This document shows, piece after piece, positions 51,234 through 59,215 of a stretch of DNA of 64,000 bases (position 1 is its first letter; the number at the start of each line of letters is the position of its first letter). The stretch is from Nocardioides sp. J54 (GTDB lineage Bacteria; Actinomycetota; Actinomycetes; Propionibacteriales; Nocardioidaceae), in contig NZ_JAER01000005.1 in the NCBI RefSeq assembly GCF_000519005.1, positions 51,425 to 115,424 on the forward strand, in the 5' to 3' direction. The position numbers and the translations under genes are program-made. The notes beneath the pieces are model-generated. The model made no database searches, was not told the DNA's origin, and saw only the letters and a list, made by a program, of their open reading frames with translations.

Positions 51234-51561
51234 GCGTCACTTCTGGCCCGTTGAGACGTCACCTGCGGCCCGTCGAGTGGTCAGGAAGGGCACCTCGAGT
51301 GGTCAGGAAGGGCACCTCGAGTGGTCACTTGCGGCAGGTTGAAACGTCACCGGACCGGACGACGTACGCACGTGACGCCTCAACCCGCCAGGTCCGACCA
51401 CTCAACCGGCCAGAAGTGACGTCTCAAACCGGCAGAAGTGACGTCTCGACGAGCCACAGGTGACGTCTCAACCCGCCACAGGTGACGCCTCGACGAGCCA
51501 CAGGTGACGTCTCAACCGGCCAGAAGTGACGCCTCGACGAGCCACAGGTGACGTCTCAACG
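51234..51561. repeat. Array of about 20-bp units in two opposed orientations
   Basis: From 51234 to about 51350 units read like GTCACYTSYGGCCCGTYGAG, including two identical copies of TCGAGTGGTCAGGAAGGGCA. From about 51370 to 51561 units read in reverse complement, for example CCACAGGTGACGTCTCAAC and CCAGAAGTGACGCCTCGACG, about nine copies. Units differ at a few positions and abut with little spacer, so it is not a CRISPR array. The last unit supplies the stop codon of the gene at 51556. Confidence 0.88.
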
Positions 51562-52053
51562 GGGCCAGACGGCGACCCAGTACTGCACGCCGAAGGGGGC
51601 GGCGTCGTAGAGGACGTCGGCGTCGGCGAGCGGCGGGAGGTCGGCGAGGCAGGTGGTGTCGGCCCAGAGGTCGGCGGCGAGGGCCGGGTCGGTGGCAGCG
51701 GCGGAGAAGTCGGCGCGGAGGACGGCGTCGAAGGCCTCGGCGCGCTCGTCGAGGTGGCCGGGGGCCTTCTCGGTGCGCTTGGCGGAGCCGTTGCCGACGA
51801 CCAGCACGCCGGTCTCGCCGGTTTCCACGACCTCAGCGCCCACCTCGGCGACCAGCGCGGCAGCGACGGCAGCCCCCGAGCCGCCCGTGGCGGGCGAGGC
51901 GACGACGCGGACCCGCGGGCCGAGGCGGCCGACGGCGGCCCGGCACGCGGCGCGGAGGTCGGCGACCGGGTCCTCGATCGAGCGGTACGACGGAAGCAGG
52001 GCCAGCACGCCCGGCACGAGTGCCGTCACGGGCCGGTCGGCGGGCGCGCTCAC
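51556..52053 (-). CDS. LigB-like (class III extradiol dioxygenase B-type) short protein
   Basis: A 165-residue protein resembling the catalytic-subunit-like domain of class III extradiol dioxygenases found in many actinobacteria: LVPGVLALLPSYRSIEDPVADLRAACRAAV, VLVVGNGSAKRTEKAPGHLDERAEAFDAVL, and the end VLYDAAPFGVQYWVAVW. The metal-binding His residues of active LigB are not obvious, and the protein is shorter than the usual 220-250 residues. Dioxygenase activity is doubtful. The GTG overlaps the folP stop (GTGA), making it the third gene of gpgS-folP2-this operon. Its stop codon lies in a repeat unit. Confidence 0.72.
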   Translation of the reverse strand: MSAPADRPVTALVPGVLALLPSYRSIEDPVADLRAACRAAVGRLGPRVRVVASPATGGSGAAVAAALVAEVGAEVVETGETGVLVVGNGSAKRTEKAPGHLDERAEAFDAVLRADFSAAATDPALAADLWADTTCLADLPPLADADVLYDAAPFGVQYWVAVWPR

Positions 52054-52907
52054 TGCAGCCCCCGGATCGCGCGCAGGGGCGGTCGGCGGCCGGCGATCGA
52101 CCAGACCATGTCGACGGTCTGGCGGGTCTCGACGACCTGGTGGACGCGGTAGATCCGGGCCCCGGCGAGGGCGCACACCGACGTCGCGGCGAGGGTACCG
52201 ACGAGCCGCTCGCCGACCTCGAGGCCGAGGGTCTCGCCGACGAAGTCCTTGTTGGACAGCGAGACCAGCACCGGCCATCCGGTGGCGACCATCTCGCCGA
52301 TCCGGCGGGTCACCTCGAGGGAGTGGAAGGTGTTCTTGCCGAAGTCGTGGGCGGGGTCGATGACGATCGACTCGCGCGCGACGCCCGCCGCGAGCGCCCG
52401 TTCGGCGTAGGCGACCGTGTCGTGGATCGCGGCGGCGACCACGTCGTCGTAGTCGATGCGGTAGGGCCGGGTCCGCGGGGTCACGCCGCCGGTGTGGGTG
52501 CAGATGATCGCGGCGTCGTGCTCGGCGGCGACGTCGACGAGCTCGGGGTCCGCGCCGCCCCAGGCGTCGTTGAGGACGTCGGCGCCCGCAGCGCAGACGG
52601 CGGCACCGACCTCCGCGCGCCAGGTGTCGACGGAGATGACCAGCGAGGGGTACTGCTCGCGCACCCGCGCCACGAAGTCGACGACCCGCGCCTTCTCCTC
52701 GGCTGGCGAGATCTCCACGCCGGGCGCGGCCTTGATGCCGCCGATGTCGACGATCTCCGCGCCCTGGGCGACGACCTCGGCAACCCGCGCGAACGCCGCC
52801 TCCTCCGCCCACGTCGCGCCCTTGTCGAAGAACGAGTCGGGGGTGCGGTTGACGATCGCCATCATCAACGGCTCGTCGTCGCCGAACTGCTGGCGTCCGA
52901 GTCTCAC
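52050..52907 (-). CDS. folP2: Dihydropteroate synthase-family protein (FolP2 type)
   Basis: A 285-residue TIM-barrel of the DHPS family. MMAIVNRTPDSFFDKG (loop 1, NxTPDSF), AEIVDIGGIKAAPG, ISVDTWRAEV and VLNDAWGG match, and the C-terminal IYRVHQV carries the pterin/phosphate-binding Arg/His. Loop 2 reads DIGGIKAAPG instead of the canonical D(V/I)GGESTRPG, losing Ser/Thr-Arg. This change and its place beside gpgS match the mycobacterial FolP2 (Rv1207) subgroup, which is not thought to make dihydropteroate. The GTG at 52907 overlaps the gpgS stop. Confidence 0.86.
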   Translation of the reverse strand: MRLGRQQFGDDEPLMMAIVNRTPDSFFDKGATWAEEAAFARVAEVVAQGAEIVDIGGIKAAPGVEISPAEEKARVVDFVARVREQYPSLVISVDTWRAEVGAAVCAAGADVLNDAWGGADPELVDVAAEHDAAIICTHTGGVTPRTRPYRIDYDDVVAAAIHDTVAYAERALAAGVARESIVIDPAHDFGKNTFHSLEVTRRIGEMVATGWPVLVSLSNKDFVGETLGLEVGERLVGTLAATSVCALAGARIYRVHQVVETRQTVDMVWSIAGRRPPLRAIRGLQ

Positions 52908-53839
52908 AGGTAGGCCTCCGCCGGTGGGCGCTCGAGGGTGGGTACGACGCGGGTGACGGGCTCGAGCCCGCGCAGGTACTGCCGCAGCTCCGCCGCCTCG
53001 GGGGCAGCTCCCGCGCGGCCTGCCCCGTCACCGCCGGGCTCGTCACCGGGCAGCTCCACGCCGGACCGCGCCAGTGCCGCCGCGATGATCTGGGTGGCCA
53101 TCCCGCCGAGGTCGCGCAACGCCTGGTGCCGGTGCGCGCGCACCCCGAGGTCGACCTGCACGACGGCGTCGGGTCCGGCGGCGCGGACGGTGTCGACGAG
53201 CGCGGCCAGCTCCACGGCGTACCCGGTCGGCACGGGCAGCCCGGCGAACCAGGAGCGGCGCACGGCCCACTCCCCCGCCAGCGGCTGCACGAGCTCGCCG
53301 AGGAAGGGGAAGAGCAGCGCGATGAGCGGCCGGGCGACGAGCTCGGTGACGCGACCGCCCTCGAGCGGGCCGTCGGCGCCGGGGCGCTCGTAGAAGCCCT
53401 TGACCAGCTGGACCTGCGGGTCGGAGAGCAGGGGGCCGAGCAGGCCGGGCACGAAGTGGGTGTCCCAGTCGTGCAGGTCGGCGTCCATGAACACGACGAG
53501 GTCGCCGGTGGTGACGAAGAGCGACTTCCACATCGCCTCGCCCTTGCCGGGGTGGGTGCCGAGGTCGGGCCGGATCTCGGCGGAGCGGTGCACCCGCGCG
53601 CCGGCGGACTCCGCGACGGCGTAGGTGTCGTCGACGGAGTCGCTGTCGATCACGACCACCTCGTCGACGAGCGCGACGGTGTCGACGAGGGCCTCACGGA
53701 CCCGGGTGACCACGTCGCCGACGGTGGCCGCCTCGTTGCGGGCGGGGACCACGAGGCTCACCTGCTGCCCCAGCCGCTCCTTGGCCCCCAGCAGCCCCTC
53801 GAGGGACCAGTCGTCCCAGTGGGCGGCGCGGATCCCCAT
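52904..53839 (-). CDS. gpgS: Glucosyl-3-phosphoglycerate synthase
   Basis: GT81-family retaining glycosyltransferase that moves glucose from UDP-glucose to 3-phosphoglycerate, the first step to glucosylglycerate and methylglucose lipopolysaccharides. It is 311 residues. SLVVPARNEAATVGDVV begins the GT-A fold; VFMDADLHDWD is the metal-binding DxD region; VKGFYERP, GEWAVRRSWFAGLPVPTGYAVELA and HRHQALRDLGGMA are conserved in GpgS. The ATG at 53839 lies 7 nt after TAGGTT (leaderless). It leads the operon gpgS-folP2-LigB-like with 4-bp overlaps. Confidence 0.93.
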   Translation of the reverse strand: MGIRAAHWDDWSLEGLLGAKERLGQQVSLVVPARNEAATVGDVVTRVREALVDTVALVDEVVVIDSDSVDDTYAVAESAGARVHRSAEIRPDLGTHPGKGEAMWKSLFVTTGDLVVFMDADLHDWDTHFVPGLLGPLLSDPQVQLVKGFYERPGADGPLEGGRVTELVARPLIALLFPFLGELVQPLAGEWAVRRSWFAGLPVPTGYAVELAALVDTVRAAGPDAVVQVDLGVRAHRHQALRDLGGMATQIIAAALARSGVELPGDEPGGDGAGRAGAAPEAAELRQYLRGLEPVTRVVPTLERPPAEAYL

Positions 53840-53963
53840 GCCCGCCAACCTACCGGGCGCGAACCCGGGGATTTTGCCGAGGTCCGGCCCCGAGAACGCG
53901 TTCCAGTGCTACGGTCCGAAGCCTCGGGAATTTGGTGGGCGCTCCCTCCCCCAGGAGATTCCG

Positions 53964-54146
53964 ATGAGCCTTGGACGTTGGCGGCGCAAGGTGCGTTGCC
54001 TGGTGAAGCACGGCCCGCGCGGCTGCCCGCACATCGAGCGGCACAGCAAGCGGCCACGACGCAAGAAGAGGTTGCAGGCAGGCGGTGGACGGCACCGGCC
54101 CCCGGTGCGGATCGTCGACCCCTCCGAGCTGCTGACGGGCCACTAG
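53964..54146 (+). CDS. Small basic protein with paired cysteines
   Basis: A 60-residue, strongly basic protein I do not recognise. It has Arg/Lys-rich ends around CLVKHGPRGCPHIERH, where two Cys and two His could bind a metal, then KRPRRKKRLQ. The ATG at 53964 has AGGAG 8 nt upstream, and an extended -10 (TGCTACGGT, 53907-53915) lies 48 bp before it, in a locally AT-richer leader. These signals, not homology, support it as a gene. The composition suggests nucleic-acid or ribosome binding. It is divergent from gpgS. Confidence 0.65.
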   Translation: MSLGRWRRKVRCLVKHGPRGCPHIERHSKRPRRKKRLQAGGGRHRPPVRIVDPSELLTGH

Positions 54147-54179
54147 GAGCCGCCCCTCGACGCGCCCGCCGGCACGACG

Positions 54180-55046
54180 TCAGCGGGCCAGGTAGTCGCG
54201 CACCGCGACGGCGATCGCGCGCCCGTAACGCCGCTGCCCCGCCCGGCTCTCCATCCGGGCCGCGTCGTCGGGGTGCCGCATGTTGCCGAGCTCGGCCATC
54301 ACGGCCGGGACGTCGGACAGGTTGAGCGTGCCCAGGTCGTCGCGGGCGTCGATCCCGTCCGCGCCGCGATACGTCGCCGGCGGGATCCCGGCCGCGACCA
54401 GGGCGTCGCGCAGGGTCCGTGCCAGCCGGCGCGAGGGGCGCTCGATGTCGTCGGTCCAGCCCTCGCGCAGCGCCGGGCGGATCACGTGGAAGCCGGTCGC
54501 GCCGGGGTCGAGGTTGCCGTCCGCGTGGATGCTGACCCGCACGTCGGCGGTCGGCCCGCGCTCGCCGGGGTTGCCGACGCGGCCGCGCTCGTCGACGCAC
54601 GGGCCCCACTGGTCGTCGGAGTCGGTGTCGCGGGTGAGCACGACCTTCGCGCCCATCCGTTCCAGGTGCCGTCTCGCCACGCGGGCGACCGCCCAGGTGA
54701 AGGTCGACTCCGGCAGGCCGCTGTTCGTGGCCGTGCCGGTGGTGTTGCACTCCTTGGCGAACCCGCCGGCGTCGACGAGCCGGTTGACCTCGGCGACGTG
54801 GCGGCGGTTGCCGAGCTGGTGGCCCGGGTCGAGGACGACGACCCGGCCGGCGAGCGGACGAGCCGGCCGGGGGTCGCGGTCTGCCTGCGTGGAGGCGCTC
54901 GACCCACCGGTCGGCCCAGCGATCGACCCAGTGGTCGGCCCGGCGGTCGAGGTCACCGGCGCGGGCCCCCGCGACCCGTCGGTCTGGCAGCCCGCGAGCA
55001 GGACGGCCGCAGCCACCACGGCGAGGCGGCGTCGGCGGGCTGGCAC
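54180..55046 (-). CDS. N-acetylmuramoyl-L-alanine amidase (Amidase_3), lipoprotein
   Basis: A 288-residue exported zinc amidase that cuts the bond between N-acetylmuramic acid and L-Ala in peptidoglycan. A lipobox LLAGC (Cys20) follows a short signal peptide, then a 45-residue Ser/Thr/Pro/Gly linker. The catalytic domain starts at RVVVLDPGHQ (first His); SIHADG supplies another zinc His; the catalytic Glu is in VMAELGNM. The loop KECNTTGTATNSG resembles actinobacterial Rv3717-type enzymes. The GTG at 55046 has TAGGGT 6 nt upstream (leaderless), back to back with the regulator gene. Confidence 0.9.
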   Translation of the reverse strand: MPARRRRLAVVAAAVLLAGCQTDGSRGPAPVTSTAGPTTGSIAGPTGGSSASTQADRDPRPARPLAGRVVVLDPGHQLGNRRHVAEVNRLVDAGGFAKECNTTGTATNSGLPESTFTWAVARVARRHLERMGAKVVLTRDTDSDDQWGPCVDERGRVGNPGERGPTADVRVSIHADGNLDPGATGFHVIRPALREGWTDDIERPSRRLARTLRDALVAAGIPPATYRGADGIDARDDLGTLNLSDVPAVMAELGNMRHPDDAARMESRAGQRRYGRAIAVAVRDYLAR

Positions 55047-55110
55047 CCGGCCACCCTACGTTCCGCCAAAGCGCGTCCCGGCGCCGCACGACGTCCCTAG
55101 GATCGGTCGC

Positions 55111-58100
55111 ATGTGGGTGGGCGTCCTGGGCCCGACCGTCGTGGAGGTCGCCGGCCGACCGGTGGCCGTCGCGGCCGCGAAGCACCGCGCGCTGCTGGCC
55201 GCCCTCGCGCTGGCCGACGGGCGCCCCGCACCGGCCGCCTCCCTCGTCGCGGCGCTGTGGGGCGAGGACCCGCCAGCGAGCGCCGCGGCGACGCTGCAGA
55301 CCTACGTCTCCCAGATCCGGCGCCTGCTCGAGCCGGACCTGCCGCCACGATCGCCGTCGTCGTACCTCTCCAGCAGCGGGCACGGCTACCTCCTCCACGC
55401 CCGCACCGACGCCGCCGAGCTGACCGCCGCCGTCACCGAGGCGGCCGGCCTGGTGGCCGGGCTCGGCACGGTCCCGGTCGCCCCGGCCACCGATGTCGGG
55501 CCGGTCCTCGACCGGCTCACCGGGGCGCTGGCGCTGTGGCGCGGCGAGCCGTACGCCGACCTGCCCGCCTCCGACGCGGTCGACCCCGAGCGCGCCCGGC
55601 TCGAGGAGGTGCACCTGCTGGCCCGCGAGCAGCGCGCCGCGCTGCTGGTCGCCGCCGGCCGCGACGCGGAGGCGGTCGCCGGCCTGGAGGCGCTCACCCG
55701 GGCACACCCGCTGCGCGAGCGGCCGTGGACGCTGCTGGCCACGGCGCTGGCCCGCACCGGCCGCCAGGCCGACGGCCTCGCCGTGCTGGACCGCCTGCGG
55801 CGCACCCTCGACGACGAGCTCGGCATCGAGCCGTCCGGGGCCGTGCGCGAGCTGCAGACCACGATCCTGCGGCAGGAGCTGCCCGCCGCGGCCGCGACCC
55901 TGGCGGTGTCCACCGCGACCACAGCCACCGCACCTCCGCCGCCGGCCGGACCACCCGACCCAGCGATGCCGGCGCCGCCGGAGCCCGCCCGCGTCGTCGT
56001 GCCCCCGTGGCCGCTCGTCGGACGCGACACCCACCTCGCCGGGCTGACCGCACTGCTCGACGGGGCCGTGCAGGGCCGCGCAGGCTTCGCCGCGATCGTC
56101 GGCGACGCCGGCGCCGGCAAGACCCGGCTCGGCGCGGAGCTCGCGCTGCGGGCGCAGGCCGCGGACGCGCTCGTGCTGATCGGCCGCTGCTCGCAGGAGG
56201 AGGACGCACCGCCGCTGTGGCCGTGGACCTCCGCGCTCGGCCTCGCCCCGCGCGTCCACGGCCCGGACCACGACGCGGCGCGGTTCGCGGTGGCCGAGGA
56301 GGTCCGGCGCGCGCTGTCCCACCTCGCCCGCGACCGCACGGTCCTGCTCGGCCTCGAGGACCTGCACTGGGCCGACGCGTCGTCGCTGCGGGTGCTGCGC
56401 CACCTGTGCACGCACGTCGAGCCGGACCTCCGGCTGCTCGTGGTCGCGACCTGGCGACCCAGCGGCGAGGCCGAGCCGGCGCTCGCCGAGACCGCCGCCG
56501 CACTCGCCCGGCAGCACGCGCTGCGCATCGACCTCGGCGGCCTGTCCGCGGACGAGACCGCCGCCCTGCTCGACGCGCTGACCGGGGACGGCGACCCTGC
56601 ACTGGCCGGGGCGCTGCACCGGCGGACCGAGGGCAACCCGTTCTTCCTCGTCGAGTACGGCCGCCTCGCCCGCAGCGAGGAGCGCGGCCTGGCCGAGGTC
56701 GTCGACGACCTGCCGTCGACCGTCGCTGCCGTCGTCAACCGCCGCATCGCCCAGCTCCCACCCGACACGGCTGCGGCGCTCACCTCGGGTGCTGCGATCG
56801 GCCGGGAGTTCGGGCTCGACCTGCTCGCCCCGGCACTCGGCCGCGACGAGCTGGAGGTGCTCGACCTGCTGGAGCCGGCGGTCACCGCCGACCTGGTGCA
56901 GGACCTCGGCGGTGACCGGTTCCGCTTCGTGCACGCGCTGGTCCGGGAGGCGGCGTACGACGCCCTGGCGCCCTCGCGGCGCGAGCGGCTCCACGCCACC
57001 CTCGCCGGCCTCGTCGAGCAGGCGCCCGACAACGACCGCCGCGCCGCGGAGCTCGCACGGCACTGGGAGGCCGCTGGTCCCCGGCACGTGCGCGCCGCCC
57101 ACCTGGCCGCCGCCGCGGCCGGCGACCAGGCGCTCGCCGCGCACGCGACCGACGAGGCGCGGGACCACCTCGCGACCGCGCTGCGCCTGCTGGAGCAGGA
57201 CCCGTCCGCCACGGTCCGCGAGCGGGTCGACCTGCTGGTGCGCTACGCCGACGCCTGCCGCTGGAGCACCCGGCGGCTGGAGATGCATGCCGCCGCCGAC
57301 GAGGCCGTCGTGCTGGCCGGCTCGCTCGGCGACACCGGGCTGGTCGTGGCGGCCGCCTCGGTGGCCAGCCGCGACGCGCTCTGGCCCGCCCGTGCGTACG
57401 GCGAGTGGAACGCCGACGTCGTCGAGACCCTGCGCGCCACGCTGGCCGGCCAGTCCGGTGACAGCGAGGTGCACTGCCGGCTCCTGCTGGCCCTGGCGAC
57501 CGAGGCCTACTACTGCGCCAGCGCCGCCGAGCTGGACGCCTGGAGCGCCGAGGCGATCGCGATGGCCCGGCGTCTCGGCGACGACACCCTCCTGCTCAGC
57601 GCCCTCGCCGGGTCCGCGGCGACGGGCTTCCGCCGCAGCACCGCTCCGCAGCGCCGCGCGTGGTGCGAGGAAGGCATCGACCTCGCCGGCCGGATCGGCG
57701 ACGAGCGCACCCGCACGCACCTGCGCATCCTGCTCGCGACGACCCGCTGCGAGCTCGGTGACGTCGACGGTCTGGTCGAGGAGGTCGAGGAGATCGCCCG
57801 GACCGCCCTCGACGACAAGCTCTACTTCGTGGAGATGGTCGCGCTGACCTTCCTCCACTCGTGGGCGGCGATGGGCGACGACCAGGAGCGGATCGCCACC
57901 GTCTTCGGCCGGCTGATCGACTGCTTCGACCTGGTCTCCACCGCCCACAAGGTCGACACCGTGCAGGGCGCCGCGCTGTTCGTGCCGCTGTGGGACCCGA
58001 AGGCACCGATGCCGTCGGACGACACGGTGCTGCGCTTCCTCGAGGAGTCGGCGATGCCGATCGGGCCCGCAGCCGCCGTGCTCGCCCTGCGCCACGGCCT

Positions 58101-58455
58101 GCTCGACGAGGCGCGTGCCACGGTCGAGACCTTCGGGGTCGACCTCGACACCGACAACTGGTTCTCGATGTTCGTCTGGGCGACCGGGGCCGAGCTGGCG
58201 GTCGGCCTCGGGATGCCGGACCTCGGCGCTGCGGCGTACGCCCGCCTCCTGCCGTACCGCGGCACCTGCATCATGTCCGGGACCTCCCCCTTCCACGGCC
58301 CCGTGGACTGCTACCTCGCCCTGGCCGCCGCCGGCACCGGGGAGCTGGGGACCGCCACCCGGTACGCCGACAGCGGGCTCGCCCAGGTCCGGGCATGGCA
58401 GCTCCCGCGGGTCGAGAGGTGGTTCCTCGACCAGCGGGAGCGCCACGGCTTCTGA
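55111..58455 (+). CDS. AfsR/SARP-type BTAD regulator with ATPase and TPR domains
   Basis: A 1114-residue multidomain regulator. Residues 1-100: OmpR-like winged helix (LGPTVVEVAGRPVAVAAAKHRALLAALAL; SAAATLQTYVSQIRRLLEP). Residues about 110-250: bacterial transcriptional activation domain (LWRGEPYADLP, RALLVAAGRDAEAVAGLEAL, ELGIEPSGAVRELQ). After a Pro/Ala linker, a STAND/AAA-type ATPase (about 305-620) with Walker A VGDAGAGKTRLG and Walker B VLLGLEDLHWADA. The rest is a helical TPR-like array. Such proteins switch on secondary metabolism or surface functions; the target here is unknown. The ATG at 55111 is 7 nt after TAGGAT (leaderless). Confidence 0.9.
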   Translation: MWVGVLGPTVVEVAGRPVAVAAAKHRALLAALALADGRPAPAASLVAALWGEDPPASAAATLQTYVSQIRRLLEPDLPPRSPSSYLSSSGHGYLLHARTDAAELTAAVTEAAGLVAGLGTVPVAPATDVGPVLDRLTGALALWRGEPYADLPASDAVDPERARLEEVHLLAREQRAALLVAAGRDAEAVAGLEALTRAHPLRERPWTLLATALARTGRQADGLAVLDRLRRTLDDELGIEPSGAVRELQTTILRQELPAAAATLAVSTATTATAPPPPAGPPDPAMPAPPEPARVVVPPWPLVGRDTHLAGLTALLDGAVQGRAGFAAIVGDAGAGKTRLGAELALRAQAADALVLIGRCSQEEDAPPLWPWTSALGLAPRVHGPDHDAARFAVAEEVRRALSHLARDRTVLLGLEDLHWADASSLRVLRHLCTHVEPDLRLLVVATWRPSGEAEPALAETAAALARQHALRIDLGGLSADETAALLDALTGDGDPALAGALHRRTEGNPFFLVEYGRLARSEERGLAEVVDDLPSTVAAVVNRRIAQLPPDTAAALTSGAAIGREFGLDLLAPALGRDELEVLDLLEPAVTADLVQDLGGDRFRFVHALVREAAYDALAPSRRERLHATLAGLVEQAPDNDRRAAELARHWEAAGPRHVRAAHLAAAAAGDQALAAHATDEARDHLATALRLLEQDPSATVRERVDLLVRYADACRWSTRRLEMHAAADEAVVLAGSLGDTGLVVAAASVASRDALWPARAYGEWNADVVETLRATLAGQSGDSEVHCRLLLALATEAYYCASAAELDAWSAEAIAMARRLGDDTLLLSALAGSAATGFRRSTAPQRRAWCEEGIDLAGRIGDERTRTHLRILLATTRCELGDVDGLVEEVEEIARTALDDKLYFVEMVALTFLHSWAAMGDDQERIATVFGRLIDCFDLVSTAHKVDTVQGAALFVPLWDPKAPMPSDDTVLRFLEESAMPIGPAAAVLALRHGLLDEARATVETFGVDLDTDNWFSMFVWATGAELAVGLGMPDLGAAAYARLLPYRGTCIMSGTSPFHGPVDCYLALAAAGTGELGTATRYADSGLAQVRAWQLPRVERWFLDQRERHGF

Positions 58456-58477
58456 CCCGTGGGGGTCCGGTGCGGGG

Positions 58478-59215
58478 TCAGCCAGGCAGGCGACGGAACG
58501 CCTTGCGCTCGAGGCGGGCGAAGCCCGGCCGGCCGAGGCGGAGCACGACCCGCATCCCGAACCCGGCGTCGTCCAGCGCGCCGCGCAGCACGTCGGTCGG
58601 CAGCTCCTCGGCGATCCAGGCCACCATGTACGCGAGCTGGCCGAGGGTCTCCTTGCTGCGGAAGTGCTCGGCCTCGACCGCCTTCCAGTCCTCCGGGGTC
58701 ATGTACCGCTGGAAGATGACCATCGCCTCGGACTCCTCGTGGCGGAGGTGAGCCCCGAGCCGGTCGGCGGCCTCGGCGAGGCGTACCGAGAGCCCGGCCC
58801 GCACCTCCTCCCGGCTGCGACCGGCACCGGCTGTGCCGGGGGCCTCGTCGGCGAGAACCGCGAGCAGGTCGCGGCACGCCGCGAGCGTCGGGTCGATCTC
58901 GTCGTGCTCGGTCTCCATCGCCTCCAGGGTGGCTCGCTCGTCGGCGTCGGCGCGTGCCATCAGCCACGGCCAGATGCCGGCGTCCTCACCGCTGTGGTGG
59001 TGGTGCAGGACCCCGGCGAACCGGTCCCACCGGGTGAGCAGTGCCCGCCAGGTGGCCCGGTCGTCGACCGGCGTCGCCGGCGCGGCGGCCGCGAACTTCC
59101 GCAGGTCGCGGCGGAACCCGTGGTGCATCAGGTACATCACGGTCATGTCGACCGGGCCGCCCGGTGCGGCCGCCTGGCCGGGGAGCATCAGCTGCTGGGG
59201 GTACGACGTGCTCAC
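58478..59215 (-). CDS. Hemerythrin-domain (HHE) protein
   Basis: A 245-residue protein with a four-helix hemerythrin-like di-iron site: YLMHHGFRRDL, LHHHHSGEDAGIWP, METEHDEIDP and HLRHEESEAMVIF give the spaced His/Glu/Asp ligands. Family roles include oxygen, iron or nitric-oxide sensing. The GTG at 59215 has GGAGGAGG 5 nt upstream. An open frame upstream to 59377 is antisense-like Pro-Gly-Arg repeat read from the 9-bp tandem array and is rejected. It overlaps the MMPL stop (GTGA), so both are translated from one message. Confidence 0.9.
   Translation of the reverse strand: MSTSYPQQLMLPGQAAAPGGPVDMTVMYLMHHGFRRDLRKFAAAAPATPVDDRATWRALLTRWDRFAGVLHHHHSGEDAGIWPWLMARADADERATLEAMETEHDEIDPTLAACRDLLAVLADEAPGTAGAGRSREEVRAGLSVRLAEAADRLGAHLRHEESEAMVIFQRYMTPEDWKAVEAEHFRSKETLGQLAYMVAWIAEELPTDVLRGALDDAGFGMRVVLRLGRPGFARLERKAFRRLPG

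Noticed and set aside
51234..51561. CRISPR array
   Set aside because: Units vary, abut without unique spacers, reverse orientation midway, and no cas gene is nearby.
53758..58446. 1562-codon open frame on the minus strand opposite the BTAD regulator
   Set aside because: It is the antisense shadow of the regulator and amidase genes, with Arg/Gly/Val-rich sequence and no domain; long stop-free antisense frames are expected at this GC content.
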